Assembly: GCF_041468085.1 (NCBI RefSeq)
Contig: NZ_CP121017.1
Location: forward strand, 3,165,676 to 3,229,675
DNA: 64,000 bases
Reading direction: 5' to 3'
Origin: Tistrella mobilis
GTDB taxonomy: Bacteria; Pseudomonadota; Alphaproteobacteria; Tistrellales; Tistrellaceae
Every line of letters starts with the position of its first letter. Position 1 is the first letter of the stretch. This document shows positions 11,401 through 19,414 of the stretch, in pieces. The notes under the pieces are model-generated. The model was not told the origin of the DNA. It ran no database searches and saw nothing but the letters and a program-made list of their open reading frames with translations. The position numbers and the translations under genes were made by a program.

Positions 11401-12246
11401 CCCTGAATGATCAGTGCCATTTACCGCAGTATTGTAGAGGATAGGGGTGACACCTTTGCTCTTCCATTCGATGAATGCTTGATCCTCTTCTCCTGGTTTG
11501 CATCCACCAAGTGCCCAGGCTTGCGGCGTGACTTCACCCAGCATCCTGTCCGCTGCCAAGGCGTCCATCATGTACCGCAACACCGGGTCATTTATGGCGT
11601 ACCCCACAAAACAGACGGCGTAGTTTCTAAACAGTTCACTTACGAAGCGTGCCGCCCAGCGTTCAGTCAAATACGCCAGACCAAAATCACCGCTGGTCAC
11701 CACCAGGCGATTCAACGCCACCTCGTCCGACTTCTTCGGCAATATCCCATGAAGGTAGACCACTCCATCCCAGCGACTATTCTTCGGTACTGGAAGCATC
11801 GGAGCAGCATATGCCTCAAATTTTTGGTTTATGCGCTTCGCTGCCTTGTGAAAAACATGATCGAAGTTGGTCGTAACCAAACGCAACGTACCAGCCCGGT
11901 TGCGTGCCAGTCGCAATAGTGCCAGCTGTGTGTCGATGGCGCCTTTGCGGCGCAGTTTCGGCTTCAGAACCTGTGCAAGGACTTCACGCATCTCTTTACG
12001 CTGGCCCGGCAAACGTCGTTCTAATAAATCAAGTGTGACGTCATACTGCGCGCGCTCGAACGCCAACCGCTCAGTCTTAGAAAAATCCGTCCCGATTTTG
12101 CTGTAGATACTCTCTACCAACCCCCTGAAGTCCGGGAGGCCTGCCGGATAAGAGATCCCTGCACCACAGAAAAATATCACACGGCCATCTTCGTGCGCCT
12201 GCAAAAGCGCCTCTGGAATATCCGGTCCTCCCGCAATGAACTGCAT
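8431..12246 (-). CDS. SIR2-domain anti-phage defence protein (DSR1-like)
   Basis: 1271 residues. The N-terminal SIR2 domain shows FFCGAGISYPAGLPDF (residues 25-40), TTNFD (125-129) and YLHG with the presumed catalytic His166. Proteins of this design degrade NAD+ on phage infection and cause abortive infection (defence-associated sirtuins). The remaining roughly 950 residues look helical, without an obvious second enzyme, and probably form the sensor. The start fits: GAGGACGAGA lies just before the ATG. Base composition is clearly lower in GC than all flanking genes, with codons such as TTA, ATA and AGA that are rare elsewhere here, indicating horizontal gain. Its 3' end abuts a ruined toxin-antitoxin locus. 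The exact class (DSR1 versus a DUF4020 relative) is my inference from the N-terminal pattern and length. Confidence 0.85.
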   Translation of the reverse strand: MQFIAGGPDIPEALLQAHEDGRVIFFCGAGISYPAGLPDFRGLVESIYSKIGTDFSKTERLAFERAQYDVTLDLLERRLPGQRKEMREVLAQVLKPKLRRKGAIDTQLALLRLARNRAGTLRLVTTNFDHVFHKAAKRINQKFEAYAAPMLPVPKNSRWDGVVYLHGILPKKSDEVALNRLVVTSGDFGLAYLTERWAARFVSELFRNYAVCFVGYAINDPVLRYMMDALAADRMLGEVTPQAWALGGCKPGEEDQAFIEWKSKGVTPILYNTAVNGTDHSGLHRTLCAWASIYRDGTQGKESIVVKYAMAAPQASTQQDNFIARMLWAISDKSGLPAKRFADSNPVPTLDWFLEVFSRRAFSHNDLIRFDVPAHDDVDTELSFSLLSRPASYRGAPWMLLASGGDARSRWDDVMMHLARWLTRHLDDPRLIIWIAQQGGQLHDHWASLIERELERLASLEREGNTAELDEIRSHAPKAVPSPVMKKLWHIVLSGRLKSSWNTFHLRRWLGHLNRTGLTASLRFELREALKPCVNIRAPIPSGGRDLNEEKVARVNQLVDWEIVLSIDHARSTIKFPYDEKFKEILPYMLEDFQYILRDALDLFRDLREGDNRHDQSHWDLPSIERHGQSRGFHDWVSLIELLRDAWLEVRANDDARATRVAQAWFELPYPTFKRLALFAASHENCIPPEQWVEWLLADDALWLWSPETKREVCRLLVLQGCTLAGEPQERLEAIILAGPPHEDYPDDLMPEHRRDDVSRAVWLRLVKLKASGTALGALSEQRLIQISADFPGWTLSDHKHEEFSRWMSVSGDPDNGDDSSIDVPPRSRQELVEWLKNTRSDRRFNYEDKWRDVCRERMFHCLMALSDLASTDMWPVEPWSDALQAWSADHVVKRSWRCAAPLVFTMRDNIMQKLVHSVAWWLDAASMSINIHEDIFLELCDRVLNMALETVETTNALEEPADRPVDDAINHPFGLVTRALLNLWFQKNPQDGDGLPPTIKPFFTRICDVQAARFRPGRVLLGSRLIALFRGDRQWTEQHLLPLFSWDNPVEAKAVWEGFLWSPRLYGPLLEALKPQLLDTPRHYAELIEHRDQFATFITYAALERSDGYTVEEFRTAISSLPQDGLVEAARALSQALEGSASQREEYWRNRVQPFWHDIWPKFGERRDPRMVRPLARMAIASGKEFPSALDTIQDWIQPIESPDIIVSLLSQSGLCSEFPQKALTLLNKTIGIRPWDLENLEKCLNEIGEVDPRLLEVSEYKRLHGFLLK

Positions 12247-12328
12247 TCTCGTCCTCGTTCGAAATTTCTACCGCGATATCAAAATATGTTCTCGCAAGTG
12301 CTCTTACTTCCGCAACCATCTTGCACAC

Positions 12329-12372
12329 CTGTCACCCATGTCGGCGGGCTGAACTGTTACCTATCTTAGCGG
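12329..12372. repeat. Two degenerate 19-bp direct repeats upstream of the SIR2 gene
   Basis: CTGTCACCCATGTCGGCGG and CTGTTACCTATCTTAGCGG lie 25 bp apart, start to start. The wording (TGTCACCCATGT) resembles the ends of some IS elements found in alphaproteobacteria. No transposase gene remains here. They sit at the composition boundary of the SIR2 insertion, so they may be a relic of the event that brought it. Confidence 0.35.
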
Positions 12373-12383
12373 TCTGGACCACC

Positions 12384-13295
12384 TCACCCCCTCCTCCCCC
12401 AAACCCCAAAAAACACCACCCAAAACACCACCGCCGCGACAATCGCCGTCGCCACCAGCGCCCAGCTCATGCCCACCGGTTCGGCCAGGCGCCAGATCGG
12501 TTCGGCCGGGGTGACTTCGGGGTTCTGGACGATGGAGAACAGCGACAGGTTGTTGGCGAGGTGGACGCCGATCGCCGGTTCCAGGCGCTGGGCCTTGACC
12601 GTCAGCGCCGCCGCGAACAGGCCGGCGATGAACAGGCTGGCATAGGTTTCGGGCGTGTTGGCGGGGCTGTAATGGTAGAGGGAGAAAATCACCGCGGCGC
12701 CGATGGCGGCGACCACCGGGCGGCCGATCACGGCATAGACGCCCTGGAGGGGATAGGCGCGGAAGACCAGTTCGTCCGAGGTCGCCTGGATCAGGTAGAG
12801 CACCAGGCCGAGGGCCAGGCCCGCGATCCAGCCTGCCGGTTCGAAGACGAAGTTGAAGGTCACCGGCTGGCCGCTGAGCCAGATGCCGGCGAGCGAGGAC
12901 AGCGTCACCAGTGGCAGATAGATCAAAAAAGCGAGGCCGACCAGCTTCAGATTATAGGTGCGCGTGGGCGAGATCAGGGTCATGAACGGCCGCCGGTTGA
13001 GCAGCCGGACCACCAGAAACACGCCCAGGATCCAGATCGGGAACATCGCCATCCAGATCAGGAAGCCCACGATATTGGCCGTGGTCGCGAACAGGTTGAC
13101 CATGGCGTCGGGGGGGCCGTAAGTGCTGATCGCCCAGGCCTGGATCGGGCCGATCACCTGGGCGGCGCCCAGCGGCACCACCAGGAAGATGATGATCAGC
13201 CCGATGCCGTAGATCAGCTCGCTGCTGCGGCCGAGGCGGCCCAGGTCGAGATAGGCATTGGCCGGCGCGGCGCTGGTCTGGTCGCTGGCGGTCAT
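12384..13295 (-). CDS. CPBP-family intramembrane protease-like protein
   Basis: About 303 residues, with some eight hydrophobic segments. The family motifs appear in order: SDELVFRAY (the EExxxR-type motif), FSLYH, and HLANN. CPBP (Abi/Rce1-like) proteins are intramembrane glutamic endopeptidases. The first Glu of the canonical EE pair is Asp here. I prefer the second Met (13295) because AGAAGGGGG sits just before it; the longer start at 13316 adds seven residues. It stands alone between the defence insertion and an MFS gene. Substrate unknown. Confidence 0.8.
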   Translation of the reverse strand: MTASDQTSAAPANAYLDLGRLGRSSELIYGIGLIIIFLVVPLGAAQVIGPIQAWAISTYGPPDAMVNLFATTANIVGFLIWMAMFPIWILGVFLVVRLLNRRPFMTLISPTRTYNLKLVGLAFLIYLPLVTLSSLAGIWLSGQPVTFNFVFEPAGWIAGLALGLVLYLIQATSDELVFRAYPLQGVYAVIGRPVVAAIGAAVIFSLYHYSPANTPETYASLFIAGLFAAALTVKAQRLEPAIGVHLANNLSLFSIVQNPEVTPAEPIWRLAEPVGMSWALVATAIVAAVVFWVVFFGVWGRRG

Positions 13296-13420
13296 GGGCA
13301 CCCCCTTCTGATCCACGGCCGGTTGTCGGCATGCGGCTCGTGTCGGGTGCCCACTCTATCACCGGAACCGGGCGACCTGCATTATCCGACATCCATCGTC
13401 GGGTAATCTTTTCTGAAGGT

Positions 13421-14617
13421 TCACAACGTGCGGTCGCGGGCGGCGATCAGGCCGTTGACCAGGGCCACCAGGCCGATGCCGGTGAGCAGCCAGGCGACCA
13501 GCGACCAGCCGCCGGTGATTTCGTGGATCAGGCCGATGGCGAGCGGCCCGAGCGCCGCCAGGGTATAGCCCACAGACTGCGCCATCCCTGAGAGCCGCGC
13601 CGCCGTCATCGCATCACCCGACCGCAGCACGATCATCACCAGCGCCAGCGCGAAACAACCGCCCTGGCCGATGCCCAGAACCACCGCCCAGGGCCACATG
13701 GCAGCAATCGGCCCCCACATCATGCCCAGCATGCCGGCAATGGTGCAGAGCATGATGCCCAGAACCCAGAGCTGCTGATTGCGCCGCCGGGCCGCCAGCA
13801 CCGGCACGAACAGCGCCGAGACCGTCTGCACCAGCAGCGACACCGAGACCACCAGACCCGACATCACCACGCTGATGCCGCGATCCTGCAGGATGCTGGG
13901 CAGCCAGCCGAACACCGAATAGGCGAGCGAGCTTTGCAGCCCCATGAACAGCGTGATCGACCAGGCGAGCGGCGAGGTCAGCAGCCGCGTGCCGGTCTGG
14001 GGCCGATGCCCCGCCCGGGTGTCCAGATGCCGCGCCGCCGGCCACCAGACCGCGGCGGCGAGCAAGGCCGGGATCGCCCAGACGCCCAGCGCCACCGCCC
14101 AGCTGCCGCTGGCCTCGGCGATCGGCGCGGTGACACCGGCGGCAATCGCCGCCCCGCCGCACAGCGCCATGGTGTAGATGCCGGTCAACAACCCGGCTTT
14201 GTCTGGAAAGGCTTGTTTTACAACCCCTGGAAGCAGAACACCGGCAATGCCGATGCCGGCACCACCGAGCAGCGAGCCGGCGAACAGGCCCACGGGACCA
14301 AGAAAGCCGCGCAGCACCACGCCCATGGCGATCATCACCAGCGCCACCACCGCAGCGGCCGGCACGCCGATGCGGCGGGCGAGCATGGGGGCGGCCGGGC
14401 CGAACAGGCCCAGACACATCACCGGCAGGGTGGTCACCAGGCTGGCGGTGGCGCTGTCGAGGCCCAGAGCGTTCGACACCGTGCCGAGCAGCGGCCCGAT
14501 GCTGGTCAGCGCCGGGCGCAGGTTCAGCGCCACCAGCACGATGGCAACGATCAGCAGAAGCACGGCGCCGCGGCGGGCCGCGGCCGGGGATTGCGGGGAC
14601 GAGGTGGACATGGTCAC
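13421..14617 (-). CDS. MFS transporter, CynX/NimT type
   Basis: 398 residues, about twelve transmembrane segments, with LNLRPALTSIGPLL near the N-terminus, the signature of cyanate/2-nitroimidazole-type MFS carriers. The GTG at 14617 overlaps the stop of the upstream regulator (GTGA, 4 bp); an ATG two codons later is an alternative start. The tight coupling suggests the regulator controls this exporter or importer. The substrate cannot be read. Confidence 0.88.
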   Translation of the reverse strand: MTMSTSSPQSPAAARRGAVLLLIVAIVLVALNLRPALTSIGPLLGTVSNALGLDSATASLVTTLPVMCLGLFGPAAPMLARRIGVPAAAVVALVMIAMGVVLRGFLGPVGLFAGSLLGGAGIGIAGVLLPGVVKQAFPDKAGLLTGIYTMALCGGAAIAAGVTAPIAEASGSWAVALGVWAIPALLAAAVWWPAARHLDTRAGHRPQTGTRLLTSPLAWSITLFMGLQSSLAYSVFGWLPSILQDRGISVVMSGLVVSVSLLVQTVSALFVPVLAARRRNQQLWVLGIMLCTIAGMLGMMWGPIAAMWPWAVVLGIGQGGCFALALVMIVLRSGDAMTAARLSGMAQSVGYTLAALGPLAIGLIHEITGGWSLVAWLLTGIGLVALVNGLIAARDRTL

Positions 14618-15381
14618 AGACCGGGGGCTTTCAGTGTGCGGAGGGGCTTTGTACGGGAGGCTTTCGGGGGCGAAGACAGGTCGGACAACCGGCCTTCGAC
14701 CACCGCCATCAACGGCGCCAGCAGGTCGCGTGCGGCATGCGCGGCCCGATCGGGATCGCGCGCGGCAATGGCGTCACGCACCGCGACATGGGCCGCAAGG
14801 CTCGGCTCCGGCAGGCTCCGATCGGCGAGCGAGATGCGCAGATAGCGGCGCAGCTGGTTGGTGAACCAGCCGTAGAGTTCGGCGAGCGCGGCATTGCCCG
14901 CGGCCTCGGCCACCGAGAGGTGGAAGGCGATGTCCTGTTCCAGATAGGCCTCGAAGGCAGCCGGATCGGTGGGGGCCGGCTCGACCAGACCGCGGCCGGC
15001 CAGGGCGCGGTCGATGCGGGCCAGGCTGTCGGGCGTGACCCGCAAGGCCGCCAGCCGTGCCGCCTCTACCTCCAGCGCCGCACGCAGCTCCAGATGATCG
15101 CGCAGCCCGGCATTGGCGACGCGGCGAAGCGCATCGGCCGGCTCGTCGACGGCGCGGATATAGGTGCCGTCGCCCTGGCGAACCTCCAGCAGGCCCAGAT
15201 AGGCAAGCGCCCGCACGGCCTCGCGCACCGTGCCGCGGCCGACGCCCAGCGCCTGGGCCAGTTCCGGCTCCGGCGGGATCCTGTCCCCCGCACCCCAACC
15301 ATCCTGGCCGATCTGGGCACGCAACCGCTCGATCGCGGCATCGACGAGACTGCGCCGGGCGACGGCGCCGAGGCTGGACAT
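14614..15381 (-). CDS. FadR-type GntR transcriptional regulator
   Basis: 255 residues: winged helix at about 12-75 (ELAQALGVGRGTVREAVRAL) and a helical FCD ligand-binding domain (LELRAALEVEAARLAA ... FHLSVAEAAGN ... HVAVRDAIAARD). The frame stays open upstream into the surf1 gene, but the ATG at 15381, with GGAG about 10 bases before it, is the sensible start and gives the normal family length. It is translationally coupled to the downstream MFS gene. FCD regulators usually sense organic acids. Confidence 0.9.
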   Translation of the reverse strand: MSSLGAVARRSLVDAAIERLRAQIGQDGWGAGDRIPPEPELAQALGVGRGTVREAVRALAYLGLLEVRQGDGTYIRAVDEPADALRRVANAGLRDHLELRAALEVEAARLAALRVTPDSLARIDRALAGRGLVEPAPTDPAAFEAYLEQDIAFHLSVAEAAGNAALAELYGWFTNQLRRYLRISLADRSLPEPSLAAHVAVRDAIAARDPDRAAHAARDLLAPLMAVVEGRLSDLSSPPKASRTKPLRTLKAPGL

Positions 15382-15512
15382 GAACGACAGGCTCCGCTGA
15401 CATCGGTTCAGCAGATCATCGGATGTTTCGGCGCAGGATGCGAGCAGGAATGCGGGATGAAACAGGGCGGCCCCGCGGGACCGCCCTCGCCGCGCCGCCG
15501 CTGCATCAGAGA

Positions 15513-16301
15513 TCAGCCGCGCCGCCGCCGGATTTCCGAGCGGAGAACATAGGCCGCCCCCGCCGCCGACATCAGGGCGAGCGTGAACCAGGTGAGCGCG
15601 TAGACCAGATGGCTGTCGGGAAAGCTGACTTTCGTCAACCCGCCCACGGGATAGCCGCCGGGGGCGGTTTCCGCGGCATCGACGAAATAGGGTGCTGCCT
15701 CCGCCAGCCCGCGGGCCCGGGCGATCGCCGCCACGTCGCGGGAATACCAGGCCTCCGCCGCCGGGTCGTTCTCGCGCAGGAAGCCGCCGCCGGGTTCGGT
15801 GATCCGCAACAGACCCGTGACCGTGGTATCGGTTCCGATCTGGCCGGCGGCACGGCTGGCCGGGTCTTTCCGTTCCGGCGGCACGAAGCCGCGATTGACC
15901 AGCACGGTGAAGCCGCGATCGTCGGCGAAGGGCGTCACCACCCAATAGCCGGCGCCGAGATCGGTGGTGGCGCGGACCAGGGTTTCGCGGTCGTTCAGGA
16001 AGCGGCCGGCAAGCGCCACGCGGCGATATTCATCGCCGTCGCGGTCGATCCGGGGCCAGGTATCGCGACCCGGGGCCGCGACCGGATCCTGATGGATGCG
16101 GGCATCGATGCGCGCGATCAGATCATGCTTCCAGGCCCGGCGTTCCACCTGCCAGATGCCCAGCGCCAGACCGCCGGCAATGCCAATGAGAAAGAGGACG
16201 CCCACCAGAATGAGCGTCCCCGTCCTGCGGCCGCGCCGCCCGCCGGGAGGGGCCCCCTTTTCGGGCAGGCCTCCTTCCGGCGTGATGTCGCCTTTCGGCA
16301 T
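15513..16301 (-). CDS. SURF1-family oxidase assembly protein
   Basis: 262 residues from the ATG at 16301. A GTG at 16307 overlapping the cyoD stop is also possible; a more upstream ATG would lie inside cyoD. There is one membrane segment near the N-terminus (TLILVGVLFLIGIAGGLALG), then WQVERRAWK, a periplasmic domain with VLVNRGFVP, and a C-terminal membrane segment ending LVYALTWFTLALMSAAGAAY. SURF1 proteins help insert haem into haem-copper oxidases. It is the last gene of the cyo operon; no cyoE haem O synthase follows it. Confidence 0.93.
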   Translation of the reverse strand: MPKGDITPEGGLPEKGAPPGGRRGRRTGTLILVGVLFLIGIAGGLALGIWQVERRAWKHDLIARIDARIHQDPVAAPGRDTWPRIDRDGDEYRRVALAGRFLNDRETLVRATTDLGAGYWVVTPFADDRGFTVLVNRGFVPPERKDPASRAAGQIGTDTTVTGLLRITEPGGGFLRENDPAAEAWYSRDVAAIARARGLAEAAPYFVDAAETAPGGYPVGGLTKVSFPDSHLVYALTWFTLALMSAAGAAYVLRSEIRRRRG

Positions 16302-16303
16302 GG

Positions 16304-16729
16304 TCACGGCAGCTGTCTCATGTCGTGAACCGGCATCATGTTGGTGTTCAGATGGTACATGACCCACATGGACCCGGCGAGGGTGATCGCCACGATGATG
16401 ACGGTGAAGGTAAGGGACAGCATGTTCCAGCCGCCCTCGGAGCTGAGGTTCATATGCAGGAAGTAGACCATGTGGACCACGATCTGCACGGCCGCGAAGG
16501 CCATGATCACGATCGCCGTGGTCTGGGCGTCCTCGATCACGCCGCCCATCACCAGCCAGAAGGGGATCGCCGTCAGGATGACGGAGAGGATGAACCCCTT
16601 CATATAGCCGCCGAAGGAGGCGTGGCCCGCGCCGTGGTCGTCTTCGTGCGCGTGCCCGTGGGCGCCGTGGGCCTGGGCACCATGCCCGTGGACGTTGGCG
16701 CCGTGCAGGCTGTTCAGCTCCGCGCTCAT
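16304..16729 (-). CDS. cyoD: Cytochrome bo3 ubiquinol oxidase subunit IV
   Basis: 141 residues with a His-rich N-terminal stretch (HGHGAQAHGAHGHAHEDDHG) before three membrane segments (GFILSVILTAIPFWLVM, AVQIVVHMVYFLHM, VIIVAITLAGSMWVMYHLN). HMVYFLHM is typical of the CyoD family. The ATG overlaps the cyoC stop by 4 bp. The frame extends far upstream antisense-free but within cyoC, so the start at 16729 is firm. CyoD aids assembly of the copper-haem site. The long His-rich tail is unusual and could bind metal. Confidence 0.95.
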   Translation of the reverse strand: MSAELNSLHGANVHGHGAQAHGAHGHAHEDDHGAGHASFGGYMKGFILSVILTAIPFWLVMGGVIEDAQTTAIVIMAFAAVQIVVHMVYFLHMNLSSEGGWNMLSLTFTVIIVAITLAGSMWVMYHLNTNMMPVHDMRQLP

Positions 16730-17388
16730 CGCAGCATCCCCATCAGATAGACGAAGGTGAAGACGCCGATCCACACGACGTCCAGGAAGTGCCAGAACAT
16801 GCTGAGGCACATCAGGCGGCGGCGATTGGCCGGAACCAGGCCGCGCTTCGAGACCTGGACCATCAGCGTCACCAGCCAGATGATGCCGAAGGTGACGTGC
16901 AGGCCATGGGTGCCGACCAGGGTGAAGAAGGCCGACAGGAAGGCGCTGCGCTGCGGCGTGGCCCCGATATGGATCAGATGCGCGAACTCGTAGAGTTCGA
17001 TGGCGAGGAAGGCGAGGCCGAACAGGCCCGTGATCCCCAGCCACATCTGGGTCTCGGCCACCTTGCGCTTCTCCATCGAGATCATGGCGAAGCCGTAGGT
17101 GATGGACGAGAGCAGCAGCATGGTGGTGTTGAGCGCCACCAGCTCCAGGTCGAAGAGATCGGCCGGCGCCGGCCCGGCGGCATAATTGCCACCGAGCACG
17201 GCATAGACCGCGAAGAGCGCCGCGAAGATCAGGCAGTCGCTCATCAGATAGATCCAGAAGCCGAGATACGTGCTGCTGCCTTCGGCGTGCGCGTGCTCTT
17301 CTTCCAGGTAGAACGGGCGGGCTGACGCGGCCCGGCCCGAGGCCAGGCGACCCGAAGCGGAGGGGGCGCCGTGAACGGTTGCAGTCAT
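16726..17388 (-). CDS. cyoC: Cytochrome bo3 ubiquinol oxidase subunit III
   Basis: 220 residues. Five membrane segments follow a soluble N-terminus; LGFWIYLMSDCLIFAALFA and LVGTHGLHVTFGIIWL are standard for CyoC. It lies 4 bases after cyoB and overlaps cyoD by 4 bp. It is a non-catalytic core subunit of the quinol oxidase in the cytoplasmic membrane. Confidence 0.97.
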   Translation of the reverse strand: MTATVHGAPSASGRLASGRAASARPFYLEEEHAHAEGSSTYLGFWIYLMSDCLIFAALFAVYAVLGGNYAAGPAPADLFDLELVALNTTMLLLSSITYGFAMISMEKRKVAETQMWLGITGLFGLAFLAIELYEFAHLIHIGATPQRSAFLSAFFTLVGTHGLHVTFGIIWLVTLMVQVSKRGLVPANRRRLMCLSMFWHFLDVVWIGVFTFVYLMGMLR

Positions 17389-17392
17389 GTCG

Positions 17393-19396
17393 TCACCCCT
17401 GAACCGCGAGCTGGCGGGTCCGCTCGGCTTCCGTCTTCTCCACGGTCTCGACCGGGATGTGGAAGTCGCGGTTGTAGTTGAAGGTGTGATAGATCGCCGA
17501 GCCGATCAGCGCCACGAAGGACACCGCCGCCAGCCACCAGATGTACCAGATGAGGGCCGCACCAAGGACGACGCTGATCCCCGCCAGGATGATGCCGGCG
17601 CCGGTGTTCTTGGGCATGTGGATCGACCGGAAGCCCATCTGCGGACGCTGATAGCCGTTCTTCTTCATGTCCCACCAGGCGTCGCGATCATAGACGACCG
17701 GGGTGAAGGCGAAGTTGTAGTCCGGCGGCGGCGACGAGGTCGCCCATTCCAGCGTGCGCGCATCCCAGGGATCGCCGGTCGTGTCGCGCAGCTTGTTGCG
17801 GTTGCGGACGCTGACCGCGATCTGGATCAGGAAGGCGGCGATGCCGCCCGCGATCATCACCGCACCCAGGGCGGCGATCACGAACCAGATCTGCAGCGAC
17901 GGGTCGTCGAAGACGCGCATGCGGCGGGTGACGCCCATCAGGCCCAGCACGTAGAGCGGCATGAAGGCGAAGTAGAAGCCAACCACCCACAGCCAGAACG
18001 AAACCTTGCCCCAGAAGACGTCGAGCTTGAAGCCGAAGGTCTTCGGGAACCAGTAGGCGATCGCGGCGAAGGCGCCGAACAGCACGCCGCCGATGATGAC
18101 GTTATGGAAGTGGGCGATCAGGAACAGGCTGTTGTGCAGCGAGAAGTCCGCCGGCGGCACCGCGAGCAGCACGCCGGTCATGCCGCCGATCACGAAGGTC
18201 AGCATGAAGGCGACCGTCCACATCATCGGCAGCTCGAAGCGGATGCGGCCGTGATACATGGTGAACAGCCAGTTGAACATCTTCGCGCCCGTCGGGATCG
18301 AGATGATCATGGTGGTGATGCCGAAGAAGGCATTCACACTGGCGCCCGAGCCCATCGTGAAGAAGTGATGCAGCCAGACGATGTAGGAGAGGACGGTGAT
18401 GGCGACGGTCGCATAGACCATCGACTTGTAGCCGAACAGGCGCTTGCCGCAGAAGGTGGCGGTGACTTCCGAGAACACGCCGAACATCGGCAGGATCAGG
18501 ATGTAGACCTCCGGGTGGCCCCAGATCCAGATGAGGTTGACATACATCATCGGGTTGCCGCCGAAGTCGTTCGTGAAGAAGTTGGTCCCCACGTAGCGGT
18601 CGAGCGACAGCAGAGCCAGAACGGCGGTCAGGATCGGGAAGGCGGCGACGATCAGGACGTTGGTGCAGAGCGCGGTCCAGGTGAAGACCGGCATCTTCAT
18701 CATGGTCATGCCGGGCGCGCGCATCTTCACGATGGTGCAGATCAGGTTCACGCCCGACAGCAATGTGCCGACACCCGCGATCTGCAGGGCCCAGATGTAA
18801 TAGTCGACGCCGACATTCGGGCTGTAGGCGATGTTCGACAGCGGCGGATAGGCCAGCCAGCCGGTCTGGGCGAATTCACCCACGAACAGCGACATCATGA
18901 TCAGGACCGCGCCGCCGGCCGTCATCCAGAAGCTGAAATTGTTCAGGAACGGGAACGACACGTCGCGGGCGCCGATCTGCAGCGGCACGATGTAGTTCAT
19001 GAGACCCGTGACGATGGGCATCGCCACGAAGAAGATCATGATCACGCCGTGGGCCGTGAAGACCTGATCGTAATGATGGGCGTTGAGGTAGCCTTCGCTG
19101 CCGTTGAAGGCGATGGCCTGCTGGAGGCGCATCATGATCGCGTCGGCAAAGCCACGCAGCAGCATGATGATGCCCAGCACCATATACATGATGCCGATGC
19201 GCTTGTGGTCCACCGTGGTGAACCACTCCTTCCAGAGATAGCCCCACAGCCGGTAGCGGGTGAGGACGGCGAAGAGGGCGAGGCCGCCGAGGGCGACCGC
19301 GATGAACGTTCCAACCACGATCGGCTCGTGGAGCGGCAGTGAGTCCAGGCTCAGCCGGCCGAGGAGGAACGACGTCCCTGCGGTTTGTTCAGACAT
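17393..19396 (-). CDS. cyoB: Cytochrome bo3 ubiquinol oxidase subunit I
   Basis: 667 residues, the usual length. It carries the haem-copper signature [19 protein letters not shown] (the His-Tyr pair at CuB), HHFFTMG and [10 protein letters not shown] for the haem ligands, and the extra N- and C-terminal membrane segments of the quinol-oxidase branch. It reduces oxygen to water using ubiquinol and pumps protons. It is the second gene of the cyoABCD-surf1 operon, 18 bases after cyoA. Confidence 0.98.
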   Translation of the reverse strand: MSEQTAGTSFLLGRLSLDSLPLHEPIVVGTFIAVALGGLALFAVLTRYRLWGYLWKEWFTTVDHKRIGIMYMVLGIIMLLRGFADAIMMRLQQAIAFNGSEGYLNAHHYDQVFTAHGVIMIFFVAMPIVTGLMNYIVPLQIGARDVSFPFLNNFSFWMTAGGAVLIMMSLFVGEFAQTGWLAYPPLSNIAYSPNVGVDYYIWALQIAGVGTLLSGVNLICTIVKMRAPGMTMMKMPVFTWTALCTNVLIVAAFPILTAVLALLSLDRYVGTNFFTNDFGGNPMMYVNLIWIWGHPEVYILILPMFGVFSEVTATFCGKRLFGYKSMVYATVAITVLSYIVWLHHFFTMGSGASVNAFFGITTMIISIPTGAKMFNWLFTMYHGRIRFELPMMWTVAFMLTFVIGGMTGVLLAVPPADFSLHNSLFLIAHFHNVIIGGVLFGAFAAIAYWFPKTFGFKLDVFWGKVSFWLWVVGFYFAFMPLYVLGLMGVTRRMRVFDDPSLQIWFVIAALGAVMIAGGIAAFLIQIAVSVRNRNKLRDTTGDPWDARTLEWATSSPPPDYNFAFTPVVYDRDAWWDMKKNGYQRPQMGFRSIHMPKNTGAGIILAGISVVLGAALIWYIWWLAAVSFVALIGSAIYHTFNYNRDFHIPVETVEKTEAERTRQLAVQG

Positions 19397-19414
19397 GATT
19401 ACCGGAGTCTCAGG

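Noticed and set aside
14614-15945. A longer form of the FadR-type regulator starting inside surf1
   Set aside because: The extra N-terminal sequence is out-of-frame surf1 DNA without family similarity. The ATG at 15381 has a ribosome site and gives normal length.
17387-19342. A 651-codon plus-strand frame opposite cyoB
   Set aside because: Same GC-rich shadow effect; cyoB is certain on the minus strand.
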